Shown here piece by piece: positions 1 to 12,127 of a stretch of DNA of 64,000 nucleotides. The notes under the pieces are model-generated. The model was given only the letters and a program-made list of their open reading frames with translations. It was not told where the DNA came from and did not search any database. Origin of the DNA: Symsagittifera roscoffensis (taxonomy: Eukaryota; Xenacoelomorpha; Acoela; Convolutidae); assembly GCF_963678635.1 (NCBI RefSeq), contig NC_087065.1, positions 62,956,754 to 63,020,753 on the forward strand, in the 5' to 3' direction. Within the stretch, counting starts at the first letter, position 1, and every line of letters starts with the position of its first letter. The position numbers and the translations under genes are program-made.

Positions 1-760
1 TCCCAAATTGGCCAAAATGGCGATCTTTAAACTCCCATAACTTTACAAAAAATAATCACAGCTGAAATAACATTTCAAATTTAAGCTCAGGACAACAATA
101 GATTTTGAATGATATACAAAAATTCTGTCAAAAATGGCTAGTTAAAAAGTCGAAATTGGTCTGAAGAAAAAAACCACCCGAGCAAAAATATTCCGCTACT
201 TTCGTATTGAAAGTCGGAAGACTAAATAGACGGAATATCATGCCTCAATCCAATTTGGAACAATTCCTCAGACGGATTAGCTCTCAGCTTACGCATTAAT
301 AGAACGAAACATATCGCGCGTTAATTGTCGCATGGACAGGACGAGATTATATTTTGATTGATATAAAAAGTTTTATCAAAAATGGCCTGTTAAAAAATTA
401 AAACTTGTCTGGAGAAATAAGAACACATTGAGCACAAACATTCCGTCATGTTGTTCAGAAATAGTCGGATCAATGAGCACAAACAATTCTAAGACGTGTT
501 CTAACTGCGGTCAAACGTTTTTGGCTCGAAAGATATTGCCTGCTATATAACCCAAATCGGCCAAACTGGCAATCTTTAAAACCCTGACAAACGATCACAG
601 TTAAGCATCTTTTAAATTTTAAACTCAAGCTAACAATATTTTTCGATTGATACAAGAAAATTGCAAAAACTGCTAGTTAAAAAGTCAAAATTGTCTGGAA
701 AAAAAACACCCTTAGATCAAATACTAGGTCATTTTCTTTGGATGTCGGAACATAAATGTA
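1..760. repeat. Dispersed repeat family A, about three diverged tandem units
   Basis: Phrases such as 'ggccaaaatggcgatcttta', 'gctagttaaaaagtc' and 'tctggagaaa' recur near positions 1, 300 and 540, so the stretch is built of diverged units of about 250-300 bases. Related copies lie at 33120-33460 (reverse), 50020-50400 and 51150-51360. No coding sequence or transposon ends are recognisable. Confidence 0.6.
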
Positions 761-1132
761 AAACTTGGCTAAAATGGCTGATGTATGATTCCCTTAAGAT
801 TCGCTAATGTGAACAAAGTTTTTTGTGCTCGTTTTTGAATCTGGTTGACTAATTGTAGCCAGTCAGACTTAAGTAAACAATTTTTGGTTCAAGAAGTTGA
901 TTTAATAATTTTTAGTGGAATAAGTAAAAAAAACCATCTTCTTTGATCTGAATTTTAGTCAGCTGCCTTTGTTTATATCGACATTATCAAGCATAATGCT
1001 ATTCAACATGGTTGAAAAGCAAGAAGATTTCAGTCAAGAGAAACATATCCGAGGAGGAAACAATGAAAGAATCATGAGTCTTCAGATCACGAATCGGGGA
1101 TGGCAAGAATGTTCATAAAACAACATCTCAGG

Positions 1133-1570
1133 TAGCTTCAATCGCGTCACTTGTGAGAAGAACAGATTCAAAAATCCAGCACGAAAGTCAAACAAGAAAA
1201 AAAAAGCAGGACCAATATGGCTCTTCAGCTTCAACACAAGCAATGACCTTCTGGAAAAGAAAGGATTTAAATGCCGGACTATGACACCGTCATGCAAGGA
1301 AATCACTTTTCCTAAGATCATGAGATCATGGTAGCAGAAGAGAAGACAAATAGAAGAGTCTTATTATCATTTGATCGAAATTTTCCCATATGAACACCGA
1401 GAAGACATGGAAGCAAAATATTAAAACAACGACAAGCAAATACCTGAAAAGCGAAAAGCAAGAGATGCAAAACTAATCGATCAATATCATGAAAAGTAAG
1501 AGTTTCAATTAGTTTGAGGTCAAAATGGCATAAAAACCGCCGACTATATTTGCAGAGGTTTTTTCTGCAG
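1133..1570 (+). pseudogene. Degenerate coding remnant, unrecognised
   Basis: One plus-strand frame reads protein-like text from an acceptor-like site (catctcag, ending near 1131) to a TAG at about 1337. It has a lysine-rich patch (NKKKKAG), the stretch GPIWLFSF and four cysteines. The same frame continues past the TAG with another protein-like stretch (IEESYYHLIEIFPYEHRED) to a TAA, and then further with more stops of all three kinds. Conserved frame with scattered stops fits a decayed gene or transposon ORF better than a live exon. The first block (about 66 codons) could still be a real terminal exon. I do not recognise the family. Confidence 0.3.
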
Positions 1571-1639
1571 CTAAACTGATGCTGGAAGCACAAAAACATA
1601 GATACATTTGATTTAAAATAAGTCAATTCATTTAGTTTA

Positions 1640-4500
1640 CGTGTTGGCTACCAAAGGGCCAGAGAAAAAGATAATACTCAGTCGGAAATGTGTATTTAAC
1701 AAGAACAAAATTTAAAAATTAAGTTTTTAAAAAGGTCTTTTGACCCACTGAAAGGCTTCAGGACAATTTCAATGTCTTCTTGATCTTTTCAGATAATCTC
1801 TTGTTAGAGTTAAGAGTGCACAAATTTAAAATCAACACTTTTACAAGCGGCATTAGCGTACATTTTACACAAGTGCCATTAGCTTTTAAAAAAATGGACA
1901 TAACATTGGCCACATCTTCGAAAAAAAACACGAAATTGTTAAACTGCAAAACCGCGGTGCAACAAATATGCTAGATGACTGAGTGCAAAATTAAATAAAG
2001 GAAATTTTTTTTAGAAAATGTGAAAAATGTGATCATTGGTTGTATGATCAACAGGAATATCACCTTATCAACTGGGCGGGAGAAGAAAAGCCCATCGATC
2101 GATTGGATGTTAAACAAGCTCATACTTAAGATAACATTGGTGGAAAAACCTGTATGCATACCAACTGGATGCAAACCTATTCTTTAAAAGTCGCGTTGCG
2201 ACCAAATCCATGCCCAAAAGGCAAAATTGAGACCAATTTCGTCTGAACATAAAGGTGCGAAAATGCAAACTGGGTCGCAAAAATCTAAAAGTTACAAAAC
2301 TTGGTTGCTGAAATTGAAAATGTAGTTGCCAAACTCTGTCAGTTTTTTGGCCGTGGTGCTCTGTCGTGCCGGTTACTTTGCTGGATGTCGGGTGGCGCCA
2401 GTCGCGCCGTCTCTGCCCTGATCGCATAAATAACGCTGAATACTTTTGCTTGCGAAAGTGTGGAAATGAAAAAGCCTGGTGACAAAAATCTGGGCTTATT
2501 GAAGATCGCTCGCGACGGTTTTGCTTTTTGCAATGCAAAAAATATTATGTGAAAATATAACCGGGACTTTGACCCGGATTGCTAGTTATCAGATTTGAAC
2601 AGAAAAACAAGAGCAAAAAAAATCCGCGAAATCCACAAAGTGTTGTGTGTTAATAACCCCAGTGAAAAAATCAAGCTCTTAAACTAATTTGACGAGGTCT
2701 TTTCAAATAAAGTGAGAGAATATTTCCACACAATCTTATTTTGAATTTTGACTCAAGCTTTTCGACTTTTATTATTCAATTTGGCACCATCAAAATTATT
2801 TCAAATTGATTCAGAGCAAGTAATTGGTCAAAGTTACGCCATATTTTTTGCATTGATATTGTTACGGCCGGGTTAGAGAGTTGCAGAAGTAGGAAATCAG
2901 GTTCCAAAATTTTTTGCAATCAAAATTTTTTCAAACATTCGAATCAAAAATTACTTTTTGTGCAATATTTTGCGATGTCCCGAGTCAAGCAGCTTCGGTC
3001 TCATTCATTTTACTGTTACAGGACAAGGAAGTCGCAGTTTTTTTATTATAACGAGCCAATGAACGACTTTTTTCTCCACGTTTTTGTCAGTTTTTTATTT
3101 CGTCCACGTCTCTGCAATAACTTAAGATAAATGGTTCATATTTTGCCAAAATTTTTATGAAACTATTGGGAAGAAAAGCTTATTTGAAAGGCATCAATAA
3201 GCCAGTGTATTATAACTGGTTTTAGAGGCGATCTTACTGTGGAAACATCTTCGCAAAGAGTTTGAATTAAGAGGATCAAATTAGATCTTCGTGATATTGA
3301 TGACCTTGACCTACTTCTTATGTTGCCATAAATGACAGATAACAGAACTGAAACAGTTTTTAGGTCCGGCGTCGAAAATCGGCCATATCTGTTTTGACGA
3401 CACAAAGAGTAAAACTTCTTGGGACTTTATACCAGAAAATTGGACAAATTTACGGACAACATAACTGTCAATAGATTGGCGAAGTAATTTCTCCGAATTA
3501 TTTGCTGTAAAAGTTCTTTTGTTGACATATTGCGATCATCGTCTCAAAAATGTTTATTTAATTTAGGATATTTTTTTACGCCGGAGCGAGTAAAACTCTT
3601 TCTTTTTTGTTATTTGTCATTTTAGTCAATATTAGGAGTAAAATCAAGGTTTAAGTTGAGCCAATAAATTCAAAGAGCTAATTTGAGCCAATAATATTAA
3701 TTTCCTATCATTGTTTGCAAGGATGTTTCGACAGAAAGAACATCTATGTAACTAGTTAATATATACCGGTAAAATTACGCCTTCAAAACCAAATTTCTCA
3801 AACTTTGGTCCAAATCAGTCCTTCCAAATAGTTTTATTCAAAATTTGGCAATATAGGAGCCTTATATCTTATTTAGTTGCAGAAAAAAATGACAAAAACG
3901 TGATGAAAAATTTCTTTCAATTGCTCATTGAAATCAAAAAGTTGCAGTCTACGTTACTGTAGTTTGTCTTGTTTTGATGAAACCAGACCAATTATGTATA
4001 AAGTATATAAAAAAGATTCAACCAAAAACTTTTTTGGGCATTCTTCTGATGAAATTATTTATAGACGACTGCAAATGCCATGCACTACTTAGTATAATAA
4101 TGAAACTTTCAGAGAAAAACAAAGAATTAATCACGATTACGGTTTTTATGTTCAGATTTTGGCTTTTTGATCATATATTTTTTCATTGTTAGTCTCCATA
4201 AAACATAATCGATTATGATCCATTAAAAATAGGTTACATGCTGATGTTATGTTTTGGACAATATATTCTATTGTTTTTCACTTTTGAGTACTTTTTTCAT
4301 TCATTTATAGCTCAATTTAATATAGAGTTGGCCGCTTGCTGTGTTAATCTGTTTTTTCTTGTAATTTGCTTAAGCATGTGTTATTCTTTAGATTTTTTTG
4401 AATCAAAATGTTTGCGATCAAAACCTGAATCAATAATTACGCTATTGCAGCTTGTCCCAATCACTCCCTTCCCTTATATTCCACCTCGTCGGAACCCCAC
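1640..4500. other. Intergenic AT-rich DNA, nothing supportable
   Basis: Open frames here are short, lack splice context and overlap on both strands. A slightly GC-richer patch at about 2330-2530 has no recognisable product. Confidence 0.5.
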
Positions 4501-4508
4501 CTTATTCA

Positions 4509-4549
4509 ACCCCGCCACACACACACACCCACACCCCCACACATACACA
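4509..4549. repeat. CA-rich microsatellite
   Basis: A run of ACAC/ACCC/ATAC units. Its last eight bases (CATACACA, 4542-4549) are the left target-site copy of the MITE that follows. Confidence 0.85.
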
Positions 4550-4971
4550 CAGTAGCGGATTTAGGGGGGCGGGGGTTCGGGCGCTTCCCCTTCCTCAGAG
4601 ATTCGACCCCCTGCCGACCCAAAGGGTCACCCCTTTGAACTATTTTGAGAAATCCGTTTTGGATGACTGACCTAAAAATTTTTCGAAAGGCGCCTTTGGC
4701 GCCAATATATGCTGATTTTGATGGGGGAGCGCGCTGAAAAAAAACGCGATTTTTGGTCGAAATTTTCCAAAAAGTGCATAAAAACCCCCGTTTTTGGCCT
4801 GTTTTTTTAAAAATTTGCTTGCGGTGCAGAAACGTTAGTCAATCTAGGCTCTTTATAGTGTTTTGGGAGAGCGCAGAAAATCAATTTGATCGACCTAAAA
4901 AAGGTTGAAAAAAAATTTCAATTTTTTTTTTTGAAAATCCGCCCCCCTTCGAGAAATTCGATCCGCGCCTG
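4550..4971 (+). mobile_element. hAT-like MITE with perfect 8-bp target-site duplication
   Basis: The 422-bp element starts CAGTAGCGGATTTAGG and ends GATCCGCGCCTG, imperfect inverted ends of the CAGGGGCGGAT type. It is flanked by CATACACA on both sides (4542-4549 and 4972-4979), an exact 8-bp duplication as expected for hAT insertion. It has no transposase ORF, so it is non-autonomous. Related copies or fragments lie at 9366-9689, 11973-12127, 23453-23776, 37859-38106, 48449-48678, 54989-55239 and 56215-56442, with weaker relics near 32080 and 60912. Assignment to hAT rests on end sequence and 8-bp duplication only. Confidence 0.85.
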
Positions 4972-4979
4972 CATACACA

Positions 4980-5760
4980 CACAATCTATTCCCTTCAAAT
5001 TATTTGTCCTAAGTTTTAGTCCAAATGTCTAAATTATTGCTAAGTTGCTAAGTTTTTGCATGACACAAAGCAAAAAAGTGAAAAGTCCGTTTTAGTTTAA
5101 TTATCTACGGAATAAATTAGATCCCTCACAAAGGATTAAAAATATAGTTTTTTTGATTTTTTCCTCAAAACTTAATTATATTTCATTTACAATCGATTTT
5201 ATTTCCATGGGCGATATGGGAATTGACTACACTGAAAACTTTCTAGACCGCAAAATTTCATTATAGTGAATTATAATAAAATTTTCTTCACTTAAATTAA
5301 ATCCGGGTCTTTTTGTTCAGACCATTTTAGGTGATCGAAATCAAGCTATTGTAGGAGTTTTTGTATCATATCACTGATATTGATGCCTTGACTACAAGAA
5401 TTTAAAGATATTTCTGAGATTGTTTTCAGAGAAGTTAGGATTTTAAAATAAGGACTCCAAAACAAACAGCTTGTATCGTTAGCTCGAATAGCTTAAGCGT
5501 TTCATATCTTTTCAAATAATTTGTTGGAAGCGTCAACAAAGCGAAAAATTTTAGGATAATGGAGACATGGTAGCTTTGCAACTAAATTACTTTCAAATTG
5601 GTCTGGGCAGGCTAGTTCCCGACGCTAAAACGTTTAACGGATAAACTTTTAGCCAGACCAAAAAAAAAACAATAAGTTAATTATAACGCTAATTTTAAAC
5701 GCGACAGTGCCAGGAAGCGACTGCTTGCTTCGCATAGCTCCGCTGCGCTCACATTTGATT
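4980..5760. other. Intergenic, no gene seen
   Basis: AT-rich sequence without a convincing frame. A short GC-rich patch near 5705-5750 (GCTTCGCATAGCTCCGCTGCG) resembles a fragment at 38870-38900 and is probably repeat-derived. Confidence 0.5.
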
Positions 5761-5765
5761 AATCA

Positions 5766-5933
5766 TTCATGCGCAAAGGACCGATGCGCGAATTTTTTTC
5801 AAACAATCAGAGCTCAATATTTGTAAGTTTGAAATGAATAAACAATTAGTTCGGCCAGTTTTGGAAAGTTTAACGAGCGGTGATGGTTATGAATTTTTGT
5901 ACATTCGGTCCTTCGCGCATGAGAATAGCCCTC
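5766..5933. mobile_element. MITE-like element, GCGCGAAGGACC family
   Basis: Left part has GCGCAAAGGACC and right part GGTCCTTCGCGCATGAGAATAG, an inverted arrangement. The same arms bound the elements at 40206-40622 and 40646-41160. No ORF. Confidence 0.5.
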
Positions 5934-6056
5934 CTTAAATTCGACACGAGAGGAATAGTTAGTGCCCATCAAATGGGTTTTCCTGCTAAATCAGTCTGGA
6001 AAATGAGCCTGGTTAAAGGTCGTCTCCCCTAGTGATGTCAACCTATTTCTACTTAG

Positions 6057-6990
6057 GACAAAAACTAAATATTGCCTTCTTATTAATATTGCTTGTCGGT
6101 AGCAAAAAATATCAAAAAACTTTATCATTTCTCTTTCTTGATTACTTGAACTCTTTTATCAATTTTTATCAATTTTTCATTATCAGACGAATCGAAAGCA
6201 GTCTTGCTTTTTGAATTCTACAGCTTTATCTTAAATGAATCATTATTGTCTATAACTAGATGACAGCGCTTGTCGCTGGCCGCGGACCTAAATTAGAGAA
6301 ATTTGCATTTTTGAATATTGTACTTGATTATGAGTCATAGTCATCTTAGACCAATTTAGCCGATGGTATTCCCCAAAAATATTTCTCGTCAAAGTTACCC
6401 AAAAACCAATAAACGCAATCTTGAATTCAAAGCCTACTTCGGATTCCAAAATAGCCAGAGTGTCTACATGGGCATGTTTTGTTTTATATTTTACTACTCA
6501 GATTTAAGACTGCTGGGTGGATTATGAGCCATTTATTTTCTTCTGGCATCAAAATCCATTCCTTTGATTGAATCCAACACTCCTGATACATATTCCCGAG
6601 CAGCCAGACACGGTTTTTCTGGGCCAATGATTCTATTGGAAAAATTTGATTTTTTTTCCCTGTTTTTCCTATTTTGTTTTGATTTTTCTGCACAAATTGT
6701 TAAACTTAATCCACCCAGCACCCGATTTGATAAACTTGCAGTCTTAAATTTTACGTTCTGTTTTTTGCTAAAATCAAAAAATGCTTGAATAATTTTTCTG
6801 CTAAATTGCACTCGGGATTGACAAAATATTCTAGTCATACAACTCTTCATGCACTTTCCCATAAACTCCATACACTTTCCCATAAACTCCATACATTTTC
6901 CTTTAAATTCCATACGGGTAAAAAATGGGGTAAAGATGTGACCAAGATTGACAAGCAAGTATTGTTTATTTTAACCTAAAAGCATATAAG
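6057..6990. repeat. Duplicated flank block A, copy 1, with 21-bp tandem repeat
   Basis: About 930 bp that recurs at 22544-23420, starting in both with TTGCCTTCTTATTAATATTG. It contains three tandem 21-bp units of the type CATAAACTCCATACACTTTCC (about 6860-6920). Read on the minus strand the units give an FMGKCME-like periodic peptide, which I take as a repeat artefact. A fragment of the block is also embedded in the gypsy remnant at about 16300-16620 and 19787-20107. Confidence 0.8.
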
Positions 6991-6994
6991 CAAG

Positions 6995-7706
6995 GCGCGA
7001 AGGAAGATTTTTTAAGGGAGGATATTTTTAAAGTTTTTTTCCGAAAACTTCGTTGACTCTTATGTCGGTCAACAAAATTGATTTTCTGTATTTTTTTCAA
7101 AAAGCTGACACGAAATTTTTAGCGCGGCTGACAACTTTCTACAAAAACGTGCCTAAATGCCAATTTTTGACACTTTTGTTTGACTGCTTTGACCAAAAAA
7201 AAAGCGTTTTTTTTGGCGCGAGATCCATTTCAAAGTACATATGTCGCCAAAGAGAGACCTTAGGAAAGTTTTTTTTTTGGTTTGTTTACCCAAATTGTGG
7301 GTCGTAAAATAGTTCAAGTGGGTTGCCTTTGGCTGGCGAGGAAGTCATATACTCGAAGGGTTGCGAGCGTCCAACCTGTCAACCTGTCCCACGTAAAAAA
7401 TTGGTATTAATGGATGTTTTTTGTCGCAGAAAAAAAGTTCTAAAAATCTTCGTAAGAAAACTTTTTAAATAGCGAAGAAATGCTATTTTTCTCGCAATTG
7501 GTTCTTTTTCAACCGTTTAAAGTGCTACCATTTCAAATGAAAAGAAATAAAGATATAGCCGGCTTCAGCTAAGACTGGAGGCGCGGTTGAGTATCTGTGA
7601 TGATTTTTCATTCGTAGTTGGTCAACATTATGTCGAATTTTGCAAAAATATAACTTTGCGAAGAAAAATACAGGATTCACTGTGTACACATGAAACAGTG
7701 TGCGAA
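6995..7706 (+). promoter_or_regulatory. Conserved upstream region of Cys-rich peptide gene 1
   Basis: The stretch from GAAGGAAGATTTT through the T-rich blocks and GGTTGCCTTTGGCTGGCGAGG to the start codon is shared with the upstream region of gene 2 (about 9696-10324) and partly with copy 4 (about 23777-23960). It therefore travelled with the gene and probably includes promoter and 5' UTR. AT-rich boxes such as AAAAATATAAC lie about 55 bases before the ATG, but I cannot place a transcription start. Confidence 0.4.
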
Positions 7707-9115
7707 ATGGCTCAGAATTTTTTAATTGCAAGCCTACTTGTATGCCTGTTTTGGGCATCCGTCAATGTTAGGTATGTTTAAGTTGTTTTTAATAAGCTTA
7801 ATAATTTTTTTATAATAATAAAAGCGTTGGATGTGGGCAAAAAAATTAAAACATCAGTACTTGCTTTTTATTCTACTTAGACTTAGTAAAACTTCGCTTG
7901 TAGTTAGCTCCAATTGTCATCAAAAAGCGAAACAAACCTATTCATCTTCCCAAATATTTGAAAACTAACGGAAAAAATCTTGATAGGAAACTTTTCAAAA
8001 TTAAGACCCAATCTGTTAAGAGTCTTGGTGTTCTCTAACGTGATAAAACCGAGCTTAAATCAGCGCTCGTTAACGCTTTTTGGTCAAATTTTGAAAATAA
8101 GATGTCAAAAGAGCTATAATTTTTGCGTTATTACCTAGTACACCAAGTTGGCCGTTAAGAATGTCACAAATTAATTAAGCACTTAGGAACTACAATGATT
8201 TTTTGTGTTAAATTGTGGATATTAATCACTGCCATGACAATGATTTTGAATCTGATGGGGAGCTCCCATAAACCCTGTGACTTTCGGCCTGCGACAGCGG
8301 CTTCAATATTGGTACGACATGAAAATTTCTGCATTACGAGGCCAAACTGTGCTTTTTGTGAATTGTATGCGGATTACGCAGCAGACCAAAATCAGATTTG
8401 TTGCGGAATTCGCAACATTGCTACTTTTCCTTGATCTTCTTTGCTCTTTTGGATTCCACAAACAAATGTCTAAAATACTGTACCCCGCGAACCACTCCAA
8501 ATTGCTTCAAAATAGGCAAACTTGGGGAATCTGTGGCGCAAAAGGCAAATTTGAGGTAGACAAATAATTAATTTTAGAAAGAGTTCTGCTTATTAAAACA
8601 ACTCTGCTTAGATTGTGGAGAAAGCTGAAACCAGATGTGATGTGGTGTAAGCTAAAATTTTCATTTAAAAAAATGAAAATGGATTGAACTCACAAAAAAT
8701 TTGATGACACGGAGATTACAAAGAAAAAACTTAAACTTGAACTTTGGAAACGCAATTACGATTTTTCATTCGTTTTCAATTTTGATAAGACAATGTAGTT
8801 TTCTGCTGCAATTTTGTTTTTTGTGATCAAAACGACAAAAACCGTAGTAAGAAAAAAATACGATTTGATCAGCAGTTTTAATTTCAAAAAACAATGTTAT
8901 TAGTTTCTTAAGCAATTTTAAGATATTTTTTTTCGAAAAAATTTAGGAATATATCTGCTCTGGGTGATTTTTGTATTCCGACCAATTTTTCAAATAGGAC
9001 TAATCGCTTGATCTGCATGGGCCCAGCGGGCTGTGCATACAACTATAGTAGCCTGCCACGATTCTGTCAAAACTGCTCGCTTGATATGAGTTACACGCTT
9101 GGTGAATTGACCTGA
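7707..9115 (+). CDS. Predicted secreted 8-cysteine peptide, copy 1 (three exons)
   Basis: Model: exon 1 7707-7771, exon 2 8263-8364, exon 3 8998-9115; 94 residues. Exon 1 encodes a signal peptide (starts MAQ, hydrophobic core LIASLLVCLFW) and ends at a good donor, AG|GTATGT. Exon 2 follows a GGGGAG acceptor and ends at TT|GTATGC. Exon 3 starts after CAAATAG and runs in frame to TGA. Phases agree at both junctions. The mature part has eight cysteines (two in CxxC), suggesting four disulfides and extracellular action, possibly as toxin, antimicrobial or signal; the function is unknown. Exons 2 and 3 have identical lengths (102 and 118 nt) in four copies, whereas introns carry indels. The weak point is the exon 2 acceptor, which lacks a clear pyrimidine tract. 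Unspliced, exon 2 could run on to a TGA near 8434. Confidence 0.5.
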
Positions 9116-9365
9116 ACTACTCTGCATTTCAAAATTCTGGCGAATCATGTTGCTTCAGATTTTTTCTGATTAAAAATTTCAATTACTATATTGTTCATAA
9201 AAAACAAGCCAAAATTCACAAAACGCACAGCTTGGCCTGTTGGTGCAAAATTTTTTGACCTCTTGATCAATTTCGTACCATTATTGACGAAATAATAGTG
9301 AAAAAATAAGTTAGGCATTGAAGTTGCTCTTGATTAAATTCCAAGATAATCATTTAGAAATACAT

Positions 9366-9689
9366 ATTTGGCCGACCGACCCAAAAATTTTTCTAAAAGC
9401 GCCTTTGGCGTCAATACATACTAATTTTGAGGGGGGACCGCGCGTCGAAAAAACGCAATTTTTTTGTCAAAATTTTCCAAAAAGTGCCTAAAAACGCCTT
9501 TTTTGGCCTGTTTTTTCAAAACTTTGCCTAAAAATTTGGCCAAAATTGGGACAAAACCATGCTTTAAGAGAGCTCGAAAAATCAATTTGGTCGGCCTAAA
9601 AAATAAAAATGTCGTCAAAATTTTCGAAAGTTTTTCGAAAATCCGCCCCTCCCCTCGAGAAAACCCTAGATTTCCTAGATCCGCCCCTG
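9366..9689 (+). mobile_element. hAT-like MITE, 5'-truncated
   Basis: Matches the body of the 4550-4971 element (GGCCGACCGACCC, GCGCCTTTGGCG, TCAATTTGGTCGGCC) and keeps the right end ATCCGCCCCTG. The left end is missing. It sits between the first and second Cys-rich gene units. Confidence 0.7.
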
Positions 9690-10324
9690 TGGTGAAGGAA
9701 GATTTTCTAAGGGTATTTTTAAAGTTTTTTTCGAAAACTTCGTTGAATCTCATGTAGATCGACAAAATTGATTTTCTGTATTTTTTTTCTTCAGAAAGCT
9801 CACACAAACTTTTTTGCGCCGCCGAAAAATTTCTACGAAAATGTGCCTAAATGTGCCAGCTTTGGCCAAAAAAAAACGCGTTTTTGGGCGCGTGATTCAT
9901 TTAAAAGTACATATGTCGCCAAAGAGACCTTAAGAAAGTTTTTTTGGGTTTGTTCACCAAAACTGTGGGTCGTAAAATAGGTTGCCTTTGGCTGGCGAGG
10001 AAGTCCCACGTAAAAAATATGGTATTAATGTTTTTTTTTGTCGCAGAAAAAAGTTCTAAAAAGCTTCTTAGGAAAACTTTTTGAATAGCAAAGAAATGTT
10101 TTTTTTTTCTCGCAATTGGTTCTTTTTCAACCGTTTAAAGTGCTACAATTTCATTTGAAAAGAAAAAAAGATATAGCCGACTTCAGCTAAGACTGGAGAA
10201 GCGGTTGAATATCTGTGATGATTTTCCATTCGTAGTTGGTCAACATTATGTCGAATTTTGCAAAAATATAACCTTGCGAAGAAAAATACAAGATTCACTG
10301 TGTACACATGAAACAGTGTGCAAA

Positions 10325-11719
10325 ATGGCTCAGAAATTTTTAATTGCAAGCCTACTTGTATGCCTGTTTTGGGCAACCGTCAATGTTAGCTATGTTTAAG
10401 TTGTTTTTAATAAGCTTAATAATTTTTTATAATAAATGTGGGCAAAAAAATTAAAACATCAGTACTTGCTTTTTATTGCATTTAGACCTAGTAAAACTTC
10501 GCTTGTAGTTAGCTACAATTGTCATCAAAAAGCGAAACAAACCTATTCATCTTCCCAAATATTTGAAAACTAACGGAAAAAATCTTGATAGGAAACTTTT
10601 CAAAATTAAGACCCAATCTGTTAAGAGTCTTGGTGTTCTCTAACGTGATAAAACCGAGCTTAAATCAGCGCTCGTTGACGCTTTTTGGTCAAATTTTGAA
10701 AATAAGATGTCAAAAGAGCTATAATTTTTGCGTTATTACCTAGTACACCAAATTGGTCGTTAAGAATGTCCCAAATTAATTAAGCACTTAGGAACTACAA
10801 TGATTTTTTGTGTTAAATTGTGGATATTAATCACTGCCATGACAATGATTTTGAATCTGATGGGGAGCTCCCATAAACCCTGTGACTTTCGGCCTGCGAC
10901 AGCGGCTTCAATATTGGTACGACATAAAAATTTCTGCATTACGAGGCCAAACTGTGCTTTTTGTGAATTGTATGCGGAGTACGCAGCAGACCAAAATCAG
11001 ATTTGTTGCGGAATTCGCAACTTTGCTACTTTTCCTTGATCTTCTTTGCTCTTTTGGATTCCACAAACAAATGTCTAAAATACTGTACCCCGCGAACCAC
11101 TCCAAATTGCTTCAAAATAGGCAAACTTGGGGAATCTGTGGTGCAAAAGGCAAATTTGAGGTAGACAAATAATTAATTTTAGAAAGAGTTCTGCTTATTA
11201 AAACAACTCTGCTTAGATTGTGGAGAAAGCTGAAACCAGATGTGTTGTGGTGTAAGCTAAAATTTTCATTAAAAAAATGAAAATGGATTGAACTCACAAA
11301 AAATTTGATGACACTGAGATTACAAAGAAAAAATTTAAACTTGAACTTTGGAAACGCAATTACGATTTTTCATTCGTTTTCAATTTTGATAAGACAATGT
11401 AGTTTTCTGCTGCAATTTTGTTTTTTGTGATCAAAACGACAAAAACCGTAGTAAGAAAAAAATACGATTTGATCAGCAGTTTTAATTTCAAAAAACAATG
11501 TTATTAGTTTCTTAAGCAATTTTTAGATATTTTTTTTCGAAAAAATTTAGGAATATATCTGCTCTGGGTGATTTTTGTATTCCGACCAATTTTTCAAATA
11601 GGACTAATCGCTTGATCTGCATGGGCCCAGCGGGCTGTGCATACAACTATAGTAGCCTGCCACGATTCTGTCAAAACTGCTCGCTTGATATGAGTTACAC
11701 GCTTGGTGAATTGACCTGA
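10325..11719 (+). pseudogene. Cys-rich secreted peptide, copy 2, exon 1 donor destroyed
   Basis: Same layout as copy 1: exon 1 10325-10389, exon 2 10868-10969, exon 3 11602-11719. Frame, exon lengths, signal peptide and all eight cysteines are kept, with few substitutions (for example Glu to Lys in exon 2). The exon 1 donor is changed: GTATGT in copy 1 reads CTATGT here (G to C at 10390), so normal splicing should fail. Either the copy is freshly inactivated or another donor is used. Introns are almost identical to copy 1, which indicates a recent tandem duplication. Confidence 0.5.
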
Positions 11720-11972
11720 ACTACTCTGCATTTCAAAATTCTGGCGAATCATGTTGCTTCAGATTTTTTCTGATTAAAAATTTCAATTACTATATTGTTC
11801 ATAAAAAACAATCCAAAATTCACAAAACGCACAGCTTGGCCTGGTGGTGCAAAATTTTTTGACCTCTTGATCAATTTCGTACCATTATTGACGAAATGAT
11901 AGTGAAAAAATAAGTTAGGCATTGAAGTTGCTCTTGATTAAATTCCAAGATAATCATTTAGAAATACATATT

Positions 11973-12127
11973 TGGCCGACCGACCCTAAAATTTTTCTAA
12001 AAGCGCCTTTGGCGTCAATACATACTAATTTTGAGGGGGGACCGCGCGTCGAAAAAACGCAATTTGTTTTTTGTCAAAATTTTGCAAAAAGTGCCTAAAA
12101 ACGCCTTTTTTGGCCTGTTTTTTCAAA
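11973..12127 (+). mobile_element. hAT-like MITE fragment fused to copy 3
   Basis: The body (GGCCGACCGACCC to TTTTTTGGCCTG) matches the 9366-9689 copy. It stops abruptly at about 12127, where intron 1 sequence of Cys-rich copy 3 begins. The junction marks the deletion that removed exon 1 of copy 3. Confidence 0.65.

Noticed and set aside
6533-6958. Minus-strand frame with FMGKCMEF periodic peptide
   Set aside because: It is a translation of the 21-bp tandem repeat; the opposite strand is equally open and the block occurs as an insertion inside the gypsy remnant.
8303-8500. Minus-strand 65-codon frame conserved in three copies
   Set aside because: Shadow of Cys-rich exon 2 and repeat DNA; conservation follows from recent duplication.
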